64,000 nt of DNA, taken from assembly GCF_009379765.1 (NCBI RefSeq), contig NZ_WHTD01000006.1, positions 1 to 64,000 on the forward strand, written 5' to 3'. The position numbers and the translations under genes are program-made. The stretch comes from Actinophytocola sp. (GTDB taxonomy: Bacteria; Actinomycetota; Actinomycetes; Mycobacteriales; Pseudonocardiaceae). The notes beneath the pieces were generated by a model. The model ran no database searches. It worked only from the letters and a program-made list of their open reading frames with translations, and was not told the origin of the DNA. Below are positions 22,198 to 32,872 of this stretch, piece after piece. Position 1 is the first letter of the stretch. Each line of letters opens with the position of its first letter.

Positions 22198-22203
22198 AAT
22201 GGC

Positions 22204-22893
22204 ATGGTTTTCTCAGGTTCACCGAAGCGCGCCTACCACCACGGCGACCTGCGCAACGCGCTGATCGCGGCCGCGGCCGAGCTCGCGGCGCAGGGTGGGC
22301 CGGGCTCGGTGACCATCCGGGCGGCGGCCCGCCTGGTGGGGGTCACGCCGACCGCGGCCTACCGGCATTTCGCAGGTCAGGAGGAACTTCTCGGCGCCGC
22401 GAAGGACGCCGCGCTGCACGAGCTGACCGAGGCGATGCACAAGGAGCTGGCGTCCCGGCCGCAGTCCGAGGACCCGGTCCGCTACGCGCTGGGCAGCCTC
22501 GCCGCGCTCGGCCGCGGCTACATCGCGTTCGCCCAGGCCCAGCCGGGCATGTTCCGCACGGTCTTCGCGTGGGAGGGGCCGCTCGCCGGCGAACCGGACA
22601 CGGGCCGGCGCGAGACGAGCGACCCGTTCCGCCTGCTGCTCGACTCCCTCGACGAGCTGGTCGCGGTCGGCTACCTGAGCCTGGAGCGCCGCCCGCTGGC
22701 CGAGGTGGCCGCGTGGGCGATGGTCCACGGCCTGTCCGTCCTGCTCGACGGCCCGCTGCGCGACCTGCCGGCCGCCATCCGGGAGGAGGCGATCGTGAAG
22801 GCGATGCTGATCCTCGCGCACGGCCTGTCCGGCAGCGGCCTCACCCCGGCGCAGGAGGCCCTGCTGATCGACGAGATGAAGACCGTCGTCTAA
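22204..22893 (+). CDS. TetR/AcrR family transcriptional regulator
   Basis: RAYHHGDLRNALIAAAAELAAQGGPGSVTIRAAARLVGVTPTAAYRHFAGQEELL; divergent from MMPL; upstream ATG at 22177 possible. Confidence 0.9.
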   Translation: MVFSGSPKRAYHHGDLRNALIAAAAELAAQGGPGSVTIRAAARLVGVTPTAAYRHFAGQEELLGAAKDAALHELTEAMHKELASRPQSEDPVRYALGSLAALGRGYIAFAQAQPGMFRTVFAWEGPLAGEPDTGRRETSDPFRLLLDSLDELVAVGYLSLERRPLAEVAAWAMVHGLSVLLDGPLRDLPAAIREEAIVKAMLILAHGLSGSGLTPAQEALLIDEMKTVV

Positions 22894-22898
22894 CGGGC

Positions 22899-23621
22899 CT
22901 AGCTCGCGGCCGCCTCGCGGGAGTGCAGGTCGCGCACCGTGGGGGAGGTCGTGACCCGCCGCGGGTCGGGGTGCGTGCCGAGCACCCGGTCCGCGGTGCC
23001 GGCGCTGGTGACGGTGAACCAGTAGTGCTCGTTCTTGTAGTGGTGCAGCCGGTGGTTGCGCCAGATCGCCCGGTACACCTTGGTGCGCGGCCGGTAGTCG
23101 CTGTGGATGAGGTAGTGGGTCCACTCGTAGCCGAGCCCGAGCACGCCGACCACGGTGAGGAACGTCAGCCCGACGCCGGCCCGGGGGAACGCGAGCAGCC
23201 CGATCGCGGTGACCGCGGGCAACAGCCACACCAGCACCTGCCACGGGATGAACACCAGCGGCGCGTCGCGCGGGTCGGCGTGGTGCGCGCGGTGCTTGCG
23301 GGACAGCAGCGGGTCGATGGTGAGCCTGCCGAGCCGGCGCGGGCGCCAGTGCAGCACGCACACGTGCACGACCCATTCGAAGAACGGGAAGACGGCGACC
23401 ATGATCACCGGGGTCAGCGCGTCGCCGACCCGCCAGTCGCCCACGACGACCCTGGCCGCGGCGGCGGCGACCAGGAGCGTGCCGACCAGCCACGGCGACG
23501 GGTGCCGCCAGAACGCGGCCGCGGAGTCGCGCAGGCCGATCGAGCGGCGGCGGGAGCCGGTGATGGCGGCCTCGTCGGCGCGCACCCGCGCCCGGGCCCT
23601 GGCGCCGGCCTCGTCAGTCAT
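22899..23621 (-). CDS. Fatty acid hydroxylase / sterol desaturase family membrane protein
   Basis: [14 protein letters not shown]...HRAHHADP...[12 protein letters not shown]...[14 protein letters not shown] histidine boxes. Confidence 0.85.
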   Translation of the reverse strand: MTDEAGARARARVRADEAAITGSRRRSIGLRDSAAAFWRHPSPWLVGTLLVAAAAARVVVGDWRVGDALTPVIMVAVFPFFEWVVHVCVLHWRPRRLGRLTIDPLLSRKHRAHHADPRDAPLVFIPWQVLVWLLPAVTAIGLLAFPRAGVGLTFLTVVGVLGLGYEWTHYLIHSDYRPRTKVYRAIWRNHRLHHYKNEHYWFTVTSAGTADRVLGTHPDPRRVTTSPTVRDLHSREAAAS

Positions 23622-24342
23622 CGGGTTGCTCCTCCAGCGTCCGGATCACCGTCAGCAGGCTCTCGGTGGCGGGGCCGAGCAGGTCCTCTGCGATGCGGCG
23701 GGCCTCGGTGGCGTCGCCGGCGACGACGGCGTCGGTCAGTGCGCGGTAGGCCTCGATGCGGCCGACCTCGGCGTCCATCACCGTGGCCAGCGCCGCGAGG
23801 GCGGGTTCGTAGGCGGCCCGCAGGTTGTTGAACATCAGCCGGAACGCGATCGAGTCGGCGCCGTCGACGACGTGGTCCCAGAACACGAGCGCGTGCCGCT
23901 GCCGCTCGACTGCGTCGTCGGACGCCTCCAGCGCGGCGACCGTGTCGTGCAGCGGGGTGCCGAGCCGGGCACCGGCCCGCTCGGCGGCGAGCTCGGCGAC
24001 CTTGGGCCCGATGTGCAGCCGGGCCTCCAGCACGCTGCGCGCCACCGAGAGGTCGAGCTCGCCGCGCGGCGCCAGCAGCTGGGGAAGCAGGTCGAGGCCC
24101 GCGTGCCGCCGGTAGTCCCGGACCGTCGTGGTGTCGCCCTGGCGAACCTCGACGAGCCCGGCGGCGGCGACCCGCTGCAGCGCCTCGCGCACCGCGGGCC
24201 GGGAGACGCCGAGCAGCTCGGCCAGCCTGCGCTCGCTCGGGAGCGCGTCGCCCGGCGCGAACTCGCCGGTCACGACGTCGGCGAGGATCTGCTCGAACAC
24301 GGCGTCGGGAACCGACCGCCGGGCGACGGGTTGCAATGCCAT
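23614..24342 (-). CDS. FadR/GntR family transcriptional regulator (FCD domain)
   Basis: [53 protein letters not shown]; overlaps the desaturase start. Confidence 0.92.
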   Translation of the reverse strand: MALQPVARRSVPDAVFEQILADVVTGEFAPGDALPSERRLAELLGVSRPAVREALQRVAAAGLVEVRQGDTTTVRDYRRHAGLDLLPQLLAPRGELDLSVARSVLEARLHIGPKVAELAAERAGARLGTPLHDTVAALEASDDAVERQRHALVFWDHVVDGADSIAFRLMFNNLRAAYEPALAALATVMDAEVGRIEAYRALTDAVVAGDATEARRIAEDLLGPATESLLTVIRTLEEQPDD

Positions 24343-24379
24343 GCCGACACCATGCTCACCGACAGGCGCGGCGGTCAAG

Positions 24380-24390
24380 TGGTCAGACCA
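24380..24390. promoter_or_regulatory. FadR/GntR-type operator upstream of the regulator
   Basis: TGGTCAGACCA perfect palindrome (TGGT-N3-ACCA class), 38 bp upstream of the start at 24342. Confidence 0.65.
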
Positions 24391-24613
24391 GTTGTTATTC
24401 GTGGTCGGGATGTCGTGCAGGTGGTGCACCGCGGCTCGCCATGTGCTCGCGCGGCTGATGGACGCGGTCGACCCGGACCTCGTGACCACGGCGCGGGGCA
24501 GCCTCGAGAACACGCCGAGCGGCGGCTGCGCGACGGCGTCCCACGGCTCGCCGCCGCGACCGTGCACCCCCACCCAGCGGGCGCCCACGCCACCACCTGA
24601 TCGGGGAAAAACC

Positions 24614-24634
24614 GTGCGAACGGACCGTTCGCAC
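24614..24634. promoter_or_regulatory. Perfect 21-bp palindrome upstream of pafB
   Basis: GTGCGAACGG-A-CCGTTCGCAC, 10-bp perfect arms. Confidence 0.5.
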
Positions 24635-24691
24635 GAATCGCCGGGCGCGTTGGGGGGACCGAGCCGTGCCAGTCGGGCTAGAGTTCGAAAC

Positions 24692-25675
24692 GTGTCCATC
24701 GCACGCGCCGAAAGACTCGTCAACCTGGTGCTGTGTCTGCTGTCCACCCGCCAGTACCTGCCCGCCGAACGCATCCGGTCCCTCGTGGCCGGATACTCCG
24801 ACGCGCCCACCGACGAGGCGTTCTTCCGGATGTTCGAGCGGGACAAGACCGAGCTGCGTGACCTGGGCGTGCCGCTCGAGACCGGGCGCACCTCCACCTT
24901 CGACCTCGTCGACGGCTACCGGATCGCCCGCCGCGACTACGAGCTGGGTGACATCGACCTCGAGCCGGACGAGGCCGCCGCGGTGGCGCTCGCGGTCCGG
25001 CTGTGGGACTCCCCGGAGCTCACCGGCGCCGCGGCCGGCGCGCTGCTCAAGCTGCGCGCCGCGGGGGTGGACGTCGACCAGGGCGTGCCGTCCGTGGTCG
25101 AGCCCAAGGTGCGCACCACCGAGCCCGCGTTCGGGCCGCTGCTCGCCGCGGTCCAGGCCGGCCGGACGGTCGCCTTCGACTACCGCAGGCCCAACCCCAC
25201 CGAGCTGCGCCGCCGCACGCTCGAGCCGTGGGGCGTGGTGTCCTGGCGCGGCCGCTGGTACGTCGTCGGCCACGACCGCGACCGGGAGGCGCCGCGCTGC
25301 TTCCGGCTGTCCCGCATCGTGGGCGAGGTCGAGGCGTTCGGCCGCACGGGTGCGGTCAGCCGGCCGGCCGATGTCGACCTGCTGCAGTTCGTCGCCAAGA
25401 GCAGCGGCGAGCCCGCGGACACGTCGATCGTGCGGCTGTGGCTGGCCAGGAACCGCGCGGCCGGGCTGCGCCGCCGCGCCACCGTGGTCGGCGAGCGCAC
25501 CATCGACGGGGTCGAAGGCGACATCGTCGAGCTGGAGGTCTTCCATACCGACTCGTCGGCCAGCTGGATCGCCGGCTACGGCGAGGACGCCGTCGTGCTC
25601 GAGCCGGACGTGCTGCGCAAGTCGGTGCACGAGCGGCTGCTCGCGGTCGCGGGCGGCCCCGAGAGGATGCCGTGA
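24692..25675 (+). CDS. pafB: WYL-domain transcriptional regulator PafB
   Basis: [28 protein letters not shown]...[21 protein letters not shown]; followed by pafC with GTGA overlap. Confidence 0.93.
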   Translation: MSIARAERLVNLVLCLLSTRQYLPAERIRSLVAGYSDAPTDEAFFRMFERDKTELRDLGVPLETGRTSTFDLVDGYRIARRDYELGDIDLEPDEAAAVALAVRLWDSPELTGAAAGALLKLRAAGVDVDQGVPSVVEPKVRTTEPAFGPLLAAVQAGRTVAFDYRRPNPTELRRRTLEPWGVVSWRGRWYVVGHDRDREAPRCFRLSRIVGEVEAFGRTGAVSRPADVDLLQFVAKSSGEPADTSIVRLWLARNRAAGLRRRATVVGERTIDGVEGDIVELEVFHTDSSASWIAGYGEDAVVLEPDVLRKSVHERLLAVAGGPERMP

Positions 25676-26646
25676 CTGGATCGCAGGACCGGCTGCCGCG
25701 CCTGCTGGCGCTGGTGCCGTATCTCATCGCCCGGCCGGGCATCCCGGTCGACGAGGCGGCCGCCGACTTCGGCGTCACCGCCAAGCAGCTCCGCAAGGAC
25801 CTGGAGCTGCTGTGGATGTGCGGCCTGCCGGGCTATGGCCCCGGCGACCTCATCGACCTGTCCTTCGAGGGCGACACGATCTCGGTCAACTTCGACGCGG
25901 GCATGAACCGCCCGCTGCGGCTCACCGGCGCCGAGGCCACCGCGCTGCTCGTCGCGTTGCGCACGCTGCTCGAGACGCCCGGGGTGGCCGATGCCGACGC
26001 GGTGCGCCGCGCGGTCGCCAAGATCGAGGCCGCGGCCGGGCAGGCCCAGCCGGTCGGGGTGGCGGTCGGGCTCGGCGTGCGCGAGGGCGAGCGCACGGTC
26101 AAGGTCCGCCAGGTCGTGCAGGGCGCGCTCCAGGATCGACGGGCGCTGCGGATGACCTACTACACGGCGTCGAAGGACCAGATCACCGAGCGCTCGGTCG
26201 ACCCGATGCGGATGCTCATCGTCGAGGGCCGCAGCTACCTGGAGGCCTGGTGCCGGCGCGCGGAGGCCGTCCGGCTGTTCCGCCTCGACCGCATCGACGA
26301 GGTCACCGAGCTGGACGAGCCCTCCGCCCCGCCGCCCTACGCCGAGCGGACGGACACCACCGCGGGCCTGTTCCGCGAGCGACCCGACCAGGCCGTCGCG
26401 CAGCTCGTGCTCGAACCTGACGCGCGCTGGGTGTCCGAGTACTACCCGGTGGAGAAGGTGACCGAGCTCGACGGCGGTCGGCTCCGAATAAGGATGCGTT
26501 ACGCCGACCTGTCGTGGATGGTCCGGCTGCTCCTGGGCCTCGGCGGTGACGTCACCGCCGAGGAACCGGAGGACCTGGCGACGGGCTTGCGTGACCGAGC
26601 AATGCGGGCTCTTTCCCGTGCCGGACAGCTCTCGGTAACCTCGTGA
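25672..26646 (+). CDS. pafC: WYL-domain transcriptional regulator PafC
   Basis: RLPRLLALVPYLIARPGIPVDEAAADFGVTAKQLRKDLELLWMCGLPGYGPGDLIDL. Confidence 0.93.
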   Translation: MTGSQDRLPRLLALVPYLIARPGIPVDEAAADFGVTAKQLRKDLELLWMCGLPGYGPGDLIDLSFEGDTISVNFDAGMNRPLRLTGAEATALLVALRTLLETPGVADADAVRRAVAKIEAAAGQAQPVGVAVGLGVREGERTVKVRQVVQGALQDRRALRMTYYTASKDQITERSVDPMRMLIVEGRSYLEAWCRRAEAVRLFRLDRIDEVTELDEPSAPPPYAERTDTTAGLFRERPDQAVAQLVLEPDARWVSEYYPVEKVTELDGGRLRIRMRYADLSWMVRLLLGLGGDVTAEEPEDLATGLRDRAMRALSRAGQLSVTS

Positions 26647-26722
26647 TCGGATGTTTGCCGGGTGCCGGTCACCGATGCGCCGGACCCACCCCGACCACAC
26701 GACCACTACGGTAGGAAACGTG

Positions 26723-26986
26723 ATGTCGTACCTGCCGACCTGGATCGTGGTCGCCGTGGGGTTGGTGCTGCTCGTCTTGGTGGTCATCCGGGTGCTCCGC
26801 ACCGTGCGCCGGTTCGGCGCCACGGCGGCGGTGGTCAACGCCCGGTTCGCCGACGGGTCCGGCCTGCTCCGAGCGCGTTCCGCTGCCTTGCGGGTTGCGA
26901 TGAAAGAGACCCGCGATCGGGTTAAGCATGCCTCGGCTGACGTACCATCAGGGCGCCGGGGGAGACAGGAGGATGACCGTGGGTAA
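26723..26986 (+). CDS. Small single-pass membrane protein of unknown function
   Basis: MSYLPTWIVVAVGLVLLVLVVIRVLRTVRRFG...; overlaps the tatA start. Confidence 0.65.
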   Translation: MSYLPTWIVVAVGLVLLVLVVIRVLRTVRRFGATAAVVNARFADGSGLLRARSAALRVAMKETRDRVKHASADVPSGRRGRQEDDRG

Positions 26987-27296
26987 CTTGGGTGTACCCG
27001 AGCTCTTGATCATCGCTGGTGTGATCATTCTGCTCTTCGGGGCCAGGAAGCTGCCGGAGATGGCGCGTTCGTTGGGCAAGTCTGCCAAAGCCTTCAAGGA
27101 AGAGACCAAGGGCATGCGGGGCGGCGGCGCCGACGACAACGACGACACCCCGGAGGCACCGCAGGCGCAGCCGGTCGTGCAGCAGCAGCTGCCGCAGGCC
27201 CAGCCGGCGACGCCCGCTCAGGCGCCCGCCCAGAACGCCACCACCAACGGCACGCAGCCGGTCGAACAGGCTCAGCAGAACAAGAACGCAGGCTGA
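26973..27296 (+). CDS. tatA: Sec-independent translocase TatA
   Basis: GVPELLIIAGVIILLFGARKLPEMARSLGKSAKAFKEE. Confidence 0.95.
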   Translation: MTVGNLGVPELLIIAGVIILLFGARKLPEMARSLGKSAKAFKEETKGMRGGGADDNDDTPEAPQAQPVVQQQLPQAQPATPAQAPAQNATTNGTQPVEQAQQNKNAG

Positions 27297-27314
27297 GAGA
27301 ACGGATCCTGAACG

Positions 27315-28268
27315 GTGGCGCGCAAATCGCACCGCCGGGACGAAGCCCGCAGCGAGAAGAAGATTCGCAGCCGCCGGCACAATCCCGACGGAACCATGTC
27401 CCTTCGGGATCATCTGTACGAGCTGAAGCACCGGCTGGGGCTGGCGCTGCTCGGACTGGTGGTCGGCTGCATCGCCGGGTTCTTGTGGTTCCAGTGGCGG
27501 ATCGGACCGATCCCGTCGCTCGGTGAGGTGATGACCGGCCCGTACTGTTCGCTGCCGGCCTCGGCGAGGCTCACCGGCGAGGAATGCAAGCTGTTGCAGA
27601 CCCAGCCGTTCGAGGCGTTCCTCGTCCAGTTCAAGGTGGGGCTCGCCGCGGGTGCGGTGCTCACCTGCCCGTTCTGGCTGTACCAGATCTGGGCGTTCAT
27701 CACGCCCGGTCTTTACGACAAGGAGCGGAAGTTCACCCGCATCTTCGTCGTGCTGGCCTCGTTCCTGTTCGCCTGCGGCGCGGTGCTGGCCTACTACGTG
27801 GTGCCGAAGGGCCTGGCGGTGCTGGTGAGCTTCGGTGGTGACCAGTTCACCACCGCGCTCGTGGCCAGCCAGTACATCTCGTTCATCTTGGTGATGCTGC
27901 TGATCTTCGGCGTGAGCTTCGAGCTGCCGCTGCTGATCACCATGCTGAACCGGATCGGCATGCTGCCCTACCGCAACCTCAAGAAGTGGCGCCGGGGCAT
28001 CATCTTCACGCTGTTCGTGTTCGCGGCGATCGCCACACCCGGCACCGACCCGATCGGCATGCTCGCGCTGGCCGGCGCGATGACCGTGCTGTTCGAGGTC
28101 GCCGTGCAGATCGCCAGGGTCCACGACCGCAAGAAGGCCCGCCAGGCGGTCGCCGACGGCTGGGGAGACCCCGAGGACTCCGACCTCGAGCCCGAGGACG
28201 TGCCGGACAAGCCCGCGGCGGACAAGACCGTGTCGGACCGGGGAACCGGCTTCGACGACGTGACCTGA
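27315..28268 (+). CDS. tatC: Sec-independent translocase TatC
   Basis: MSLRDHLYELKHRLGLALLGLVVG...FWLYQIWAFITPGLYDKERK. Confidence 0.96.
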   Translation: MARKSHRRDEARSEKKIRSRRHNPDGTMSLRDHLYELKHRLGLALLGLVVGCIAGFLWFQWRIGPIPSLGEVMTGPYCSLPASARLTGEECKLLQTQPFEAFLVQFKVGLAAGAVLTCPFWLYQIWAFITPGLYDKERKFTRIFVVLASFLFACGAVLAYYVVPKGLAVLVSFGGDQFTTALVASQYISFILVMLLIFGVSFELPLLITMLNRIGMLPYRNLKKWRRGIIFTLFVFAAIATPGTDPIGMLALAGAMTVLFEVAVQIARVHDRKKARQAVADGWGDPEDSDLEPEDVPDKPAADKTVSDRGTGFDDVT

Positions 28269-28282
28269 CGGGCGGCTGACCG

Positions 28283-29185
28283 ATGCGGGCCGCCATGGTG
28301 GTGCACCCGGCGTCCGGCCTCGGCCGGGCCGGCCGGATCGCGGACTCGGTCGCGGCGCGGCTGCGCGGCGCGGTCGACGACCTCATCACCGTGGCGGCGA
28401 GCACCGTCGAGGAGTCCCGCCGGCTGATGCACGAGGCCCACGGGGTCGCCCTCGACCTGCTGGTCGTGGTCGGCGGGGACGGGTCGGCGCACCAGGGCGT
28501 GCAGTTCTGCGCGGACACCGGGGTCGCGCTGGGCGTGGTCCCGGCCGGCACCGGCAACGACCTCGCCCGCACGCTCGGCGCGCCCAAGGACCCGCTCGAG
28601 GCGACCGACGCGCTGGTCACGGCCATCAAGGCGGGCGAGCGCAGCAAGCTCGACCTCGGCCGGGTCACCGGCGGACCGTGGTTCGCCGGCGTGCTCTGCG
28701 CCGGGTTCGACTCCGCGGTCAACGAGCGGGCCAACCGGATGCGGTGGCCGTCCGGCCCGCGGCGCTACGACCTGGCGATCCTCGCCGAGCTGGCCAAGCT
28801 GCGGCCGGGTCCGCTCACGGTCGTCGAGGACGGCGAGCGAGCCGAGTACGACGCCACCCAGATCGCGGTCGGCAACATCCCGCACTACGGCGGCGGCATC
28901 CCGATCTGCCCGGACGCCGACCCCACCGACGGGGTCTTCGACATCACCCTGGTCGGTCGGGCCAGCCGGTTCGACCTGGTGAAGATGCTGCCAGGGCTGC
29001 GCACCGGCAAGCACGTGCTCAACCCCATCGTCAGCACGTCGCGGGCCCGCGAGGTCCGCCTCGGCGGCGCCGACGGTGGGGCCAACGGCTGGGTCGCCTA
29101 CGCCGACGGCGAGCGCATCGGCCCGCTCCCGGTCGAGGTGACCTGCGTTCCCGGCGCTCTCACGGTGGTCGGGTCCACGACGTGA
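28283..29185 (+). CDS. Diacylglycerol kinase family lipid kinase
   Basis: VVVGGDGSAHQGVQ...GVVPAGTGNDLARTLG. Confidence 0.92.
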   Translation: MRAAMVVHPASGLGRAGRIADSVAARLRGAVDDLITVAASTVEESRRLMHEAHGVALDLLVVVGGDGSAHQGVQFCADTGVALGVVPAGTGNDLARTLGAPKDPLEATDALVTAIKAGERSKLDLGRVTGGPWFAGVLCAGFDSAVNERANRMRWPSGPRRYDLAILAELAKLRPGPLTVVEDGERAEYDATQIAVGNIPHYGGGIPICPDADPTDGVFDITLVGRASRFDLVKMLPGLRTGKHVLNPIVSTSRAREVRLGGADGGANGWVAYADGERIGPLPVEVTCVPGALTVVGSTT

Positions 29186-29215
29186 TCGCACGCGTGGTGT
29201 GACACGCTTGCGAGC

Positions 29216-31990
29216 GTGGCCACCAGCCCTTCTCCGTCTCCGGCTCCATCACCGGCGGAGGCCTATACGGCGTCCCGACGCCGGACGAGCTACCCGAAGC
29301 TGACCGAGTTCGTCCAGCAGCTGCCCTTCGAGCTCGACCCCTTCCAGGACCAGGCGTGTGCCGCCCTCGAGGACGGCCACGGGGTGCTCGTGTGCGCGCC
29401 GACCGGTGCCGGCAAGACCGTCGTGGGCGAGTTCGCCGTGCACCTCGCGCTCGCCGAGGGCCGCAAGTGCTTCTACACCACGCCGATCAAGGCGCTGTCC
29501 AACCAGAAGTACGCCGACCTGGTCGAGCGGCACGGTGCCAAGGCGGTGGGCCTGCTCACCGGCGACACGTCGGTCAACGGCGGCGCGCCGATCGTGGTGA
29601 TGACCACCGAGGTCCTGCGCAACATGCTCTACGCGGGCTCCTCGACGCTCGACGGGCTCGGCTACGTAGTGATGGACGAGGTGCACTACCTCGCCGACCG
29701 GTTCCGCGGCGCGGTGTGGGAGGAGGTGATCCTGCATCTGCCGGACCGGGTGCGGCTGATCAGCCTGTCCGCCACGGTCAGCAACGCCGAGGAGTTCGGC
29801 GACTGGCTCGTCGAGGTGCGGGGCGACACCACGGTCGTGGTCGACGAGCACCGGCCCGTCCCGCTGTGGCAGCACATGATGGTGTCCGGCCGGATGCTCG
29901 ACCTGTTCGTCGGTGAGGACGCCGACGCCCAGCCCAAGATCAACCCGGACCTGTTGCGCCGCACCGAGGACGCCTCCCGGCAGCAGGCGCCCTGGCAGGG
30001 CCCGCGCAACCGCGGCCGGGGCGCGCCCGCGCGCGGCGGCCCGCGGTTCCGGCCGCCGTCAAGGGTCGACGTGGTGTCCCGGTTGGACGGTGCGGGGCTG
30101 CTGCCGGCCATAGTGTTCGTGTTCAGCCGAGTCGGCTGCGACGCCGCGGTGGCCCAGTGCACCCGGTCCGGCCTGCGGATGAACACCGAGGCCGAGATCG
30201 TCGAGATCCGCCGGATCGTCGACTCGCGCACCAAGGGCCTCGCCGACGCCGACCTGGGGGTGCTGGGCTTCTGGGAGTGGCGCGACGCGCTCGAGCGCGG
30301 GTTCGCGAGCCACCACGCGGGGCTCCTGCCGGCGTTCAAGGAGACCGTCGAGGAGCTGTTCGTCCGCGGCCTCGTGAAGGTGGTGTTCGCGACCGAGACG
30401 CTCGCGCTCGGCATCAACATGCCGGCCCGCACGGTCGTGCTCGAACGGCTCGTGAAGTACAACGGCGAGGCGCACGTCGAGCTCACCGCGGGGGAGTACA
30501 CCCAGCTCACCGGGCGGGCCGGGCGGCGCGGCATCGACATCGAGGGGCACGCGGTCGTCGTCTGGGGCCCGGGTGTCGACCCGAAGACCGTCGCCGGCCT
30601 CGCGTCCACCCGCACCTACCCGCTGCGCTCGTCGTTCCGCCCGGCCTACAACATGGCGGTCAACCTGGTCGACCGGCTCGGCGCCCGGCAGGCGCGGGAG
30701 CTGCTGGAGCAGTCCTTCGCCCAGTTCCAGGCCGACCGGTCGGTGGTGGGCCTCGCGCGGCGGATCGAGCGCAACCGCGAGGCGCTCGAGGGCTACCAGG
30801 AGTCGATGACCTGCCACCTCGGCGACTTCGCGGAGTACGCGGCGCTGCGCGCGAAGCTGTCCGAGCGGGAGAAGTCGTTGTCCCGCAAGACCGCCTCGGC
30901 CCGGCGGGCGGAGGCGGCCCGGTCGCTGGAGGCGCTGCGCAAGGGCGATGTCATCGCCGTGCCGGCCGGGCGGCGCTCCGGCCTCGCCGTCGTCATCGAC
31001 CCGGGCGTGGACCCGATGGGGGAGCCGCGGCCGCTGGTGCTTACCGAGGACCGCTGGGCCGGCCGGCTGTCGGTGGCCGACTTCCCCACGCCCGTGGAGG
31101 CGCTCGGCCGGATCAGGCTGCCCAAGCAGGTCGACATCCGCTCGCCGCGCTCGCGCCGCGACCTCGCCTCGACGCTGCGCAACACCGGCATCGAGGCGCC
31201 CGGCCGCAACCGCCGCCGCACCGGTGACGGCGAGGACGACGGCGAGCTGGCGGCGCTGCGCAGGGCGTTGCGTGCGCATCCCTGCCACGGCTGTGACGAC
31301 CGCGAGGTGCACGCCCGGTGGGCCGAGCGGCATCGCAGGCTCAGCGCCGAGACGCAGCAGCTGGAACAGAATGTCGCGACCACCACCCACTCGCTGGCCA
31401 GGGGTTTCGACCGGATCCGCGCGCTGCTCACCGAACGCGGCTACCTGGCGTCGAAGGCCGGCGAGGACGAGGTGACCGCCGACGGCCGGCGCCTGGCCCG
31501 CCTGTACAGCGAGTCGGACCTGCTGGCCGCCGAGTGTCTGCGGCAGGGCATCTGGGACTCGCTGACCGCGTCGGAGCTCGCGGCGGTGGTGTCGGCGCTG
31601 GTGTTCGAGTCGCGCAGGGACGGGCCGAGCGAGCCGCGGGTGCCGACCGGCCCGGTCACCGACGCGCTGGCCGAGACGGCGCGGCAGTGGGTGTCGCTGG
31701 AGGCCGACGAGCGGCGGCACAAGCTGGAGCGGACCCGGCAGCCGGACGCGGGCTTCGCGTGGACGGTGTACCGCTGGGCCCGCGGTGAGTCGCTGGAGCG
31801 GGTCATGACCGCGGCCGAGTCGGCGGGCGCGGAGATCTCCGCGGGCGACTTCGTCCGGTGGTGCCGTCAGGTGATGGACCTGCTGGACCAGCTGCGCAAC
31901 GTCGTGGGCAGGTCCCATCCGGTGGGCGCGGCCGCGGACGAGGCGGTGCGCGGCATGCGGCGCGGGGTCGTCGCCCTGGGGACGGCATGA
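29216..31990 (+). CDS. helY: Ski2/Mtr4-like DEAD/DEAH RNA helicase HelY
   Basis: [45 protein letters not shown]; follows tatC as in M. tuberculosis. Confidence 0.95.
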   Translation: MATSPSPSPAPSPAEAYTASRRRTSYPKLTEFVQQLPFELDPFQDQACAALEDGHGVLVCAPTGAGKTVVGEFAVHLALAEGRKCFYTTPIKALSNQKYADLVERHGAKAVGLLTGDTSVNGGAPIVVMTTEVLRNMLYAGSSTLDGLGYVVMDEVHYLADRFRGAVWEEVILHLPDRVRLISLSATVSNAEEFGDWLVEVRGDTTVVVDEHRPVPLWQHMMVSGRMLDLFVGEDADAQPKINPDLLRRTEDASRQQAPWQGPRNRGRGAPARGGPRFRPPSRVDVVSRLDGAGLLPAIVFVFSRVGCDAAVAQCTRSGLRMNTEAEIVEIRRIVDSRTKGLADADLGVLGFWEWRDALERGFASHHAGLLPAFKETVEELFVRGLVKVVFATETLALGINMPARTVVLERLVKYNGEAHVELTAGEYTQLTGRAGRRGIDIEGHAVVVWGPGVDPKTVAGLASTRTYPLRSSFRPAYNMAVNLVDRLGARQARELLEQSFAQFQADRSVVGLARRIERNREALEGYQESMTCHLGDFAEYAALRAKLSEREKSLSRKTASARRAEAARSLEALRKGDVIAVPAGRRSGLAVVIDPGVDPMGEPRPLVLTEDRWAGRLSVADFPTPVEALGRIRLPKQVDIRSPRSRRDLASTLRNTGIEAPGRNRRRTGDGEDDGELAALRRALRAHPCHGCDDREVHARWAERHRRLSAETQQLEQNVATTTHSLARGFDRIRALLTERGYLASKAGEDEVTADGRRLARLYSESDLLAAECLRQGIWDSLTASELAAVVSALVFESRRDGPSEPRVPTGPVTDALAETARQWVSLEADERRHKLERTRQPDAGFAWTVYRWARGESLERVMTAAESAGAEISAGDFVRWCRQVMDLLDQLRNVVGRSHPVGAAADEAVRGMRRGVVALGTA

Positions 31991-32105
31991 CTCGGCCAGT
32001 TGTGTGGATTCGCGTGGCGGAGCACACGGGGCGTATACCTCCCGCTATGGTTTGATCGCGCCCAGCAGACCGGACCGTGCGACCTCGATTTCGCGGAGGC
32101 GAACC

Positions 32106-32792
32106 ATGACCACCCCCTACGGGCCTCCCGGTGGGAACGACCCGCAGCAGCAGTGGGGACAGCAGCCCTATGGCGGCGGCCCCACCCCGGGCACGCCGTC
32201 CGGCGGGTTTCCGGCCCAAGCCCCGGGTCAGGGTGGTTACGGACAGCCGCAGCAGCCGTACGGCCAGCCCGACCCGTCGCAGCAGGGCTACGGTCAGCCC
32301 GACCCGTCACAGCAGCAGCCCTACGGCGGGTACGGCCAGCCGCAGCAGTACCCGTACGGCCAGCAGCAGCCCTACGGTGGCTACGGCCAGCCCCCCCAGC
32401 AGCAGCCGGGTGGGTACCCGGGCCAGAGCCCGTACGGCCCGCAGCCCCCGAAGAAGGGCGGCGGTGCCTGGATCTGGGTCGTCGTCGTGGTGATCGTGCT
32501 CGCGGCCGGCGCGTTCGGCGTGCTCGGCTTCGTGACCCCGGGCTTCCTGAACAAGAAGGTCTTCGACGAGTCGGCCCTCGAGGGCGACAACGGCGTGAAG
32601 AAGATCCTGGTCGAGAACTACAACGAACCGGCGGACGACATCTCGAAGATCGACTGCCCGGCTGACCAGGAAGTGAAGCAGGGCAACACCTTCGAATGCA
32701 CGGCGACCATCCGCGACGAGGAGACGACCGTCAAGATCACCGTCGTCAACAACGACGGCCAGTACGAGGTGTCGACGCCGGAAGGAAAGTAG
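32106..32792 (+). CDS. Gln/Gly/Pro-rich single-pass membrane protein with DUF4333-like C-terminal domain
   Basis: [10 protein letters not shown] repeats, [24 protein letters not shown]-terminus [57 protein letters not shown]. Confidence 0.75.
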   Translation: MTTPYGPPGGNDPQQQWGQQPYGGGPTPGTPSGGFPAQAPGQGGYGQPQQPYGQPDPSQQGYGQPDPSQQQPYGGYGQPQQYPYGQQQPYGGYGQPPQQQPGGYPGQSPYGPQPPKKGGGAWIWVVVVVIVLAAGAFGVLGFVTPGFLNKKVFDESALEGDNGVKKILVENYNEPADDISKIDCPADQEVKQGNTFECTATIRDEETTVKITVVNNDGQYEVSTPEGK

Positions 32793-32872
32793 CCGGGGCA
32801 GTTGGACGGCTGCTCGGGGCGGCGCCGGAGGCCGGGGAGTAGGTTGAACCGGACATATCCGGCTTCGAGAGG

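Noticed and set aside
24614-24634. LexA/SOS box upstream of pafB
   Set aside because: GAAC and GTTC are separated by 5 rather than 4 nt, and outer bases differ from the usual TCGAAC-N4-GTTCGA
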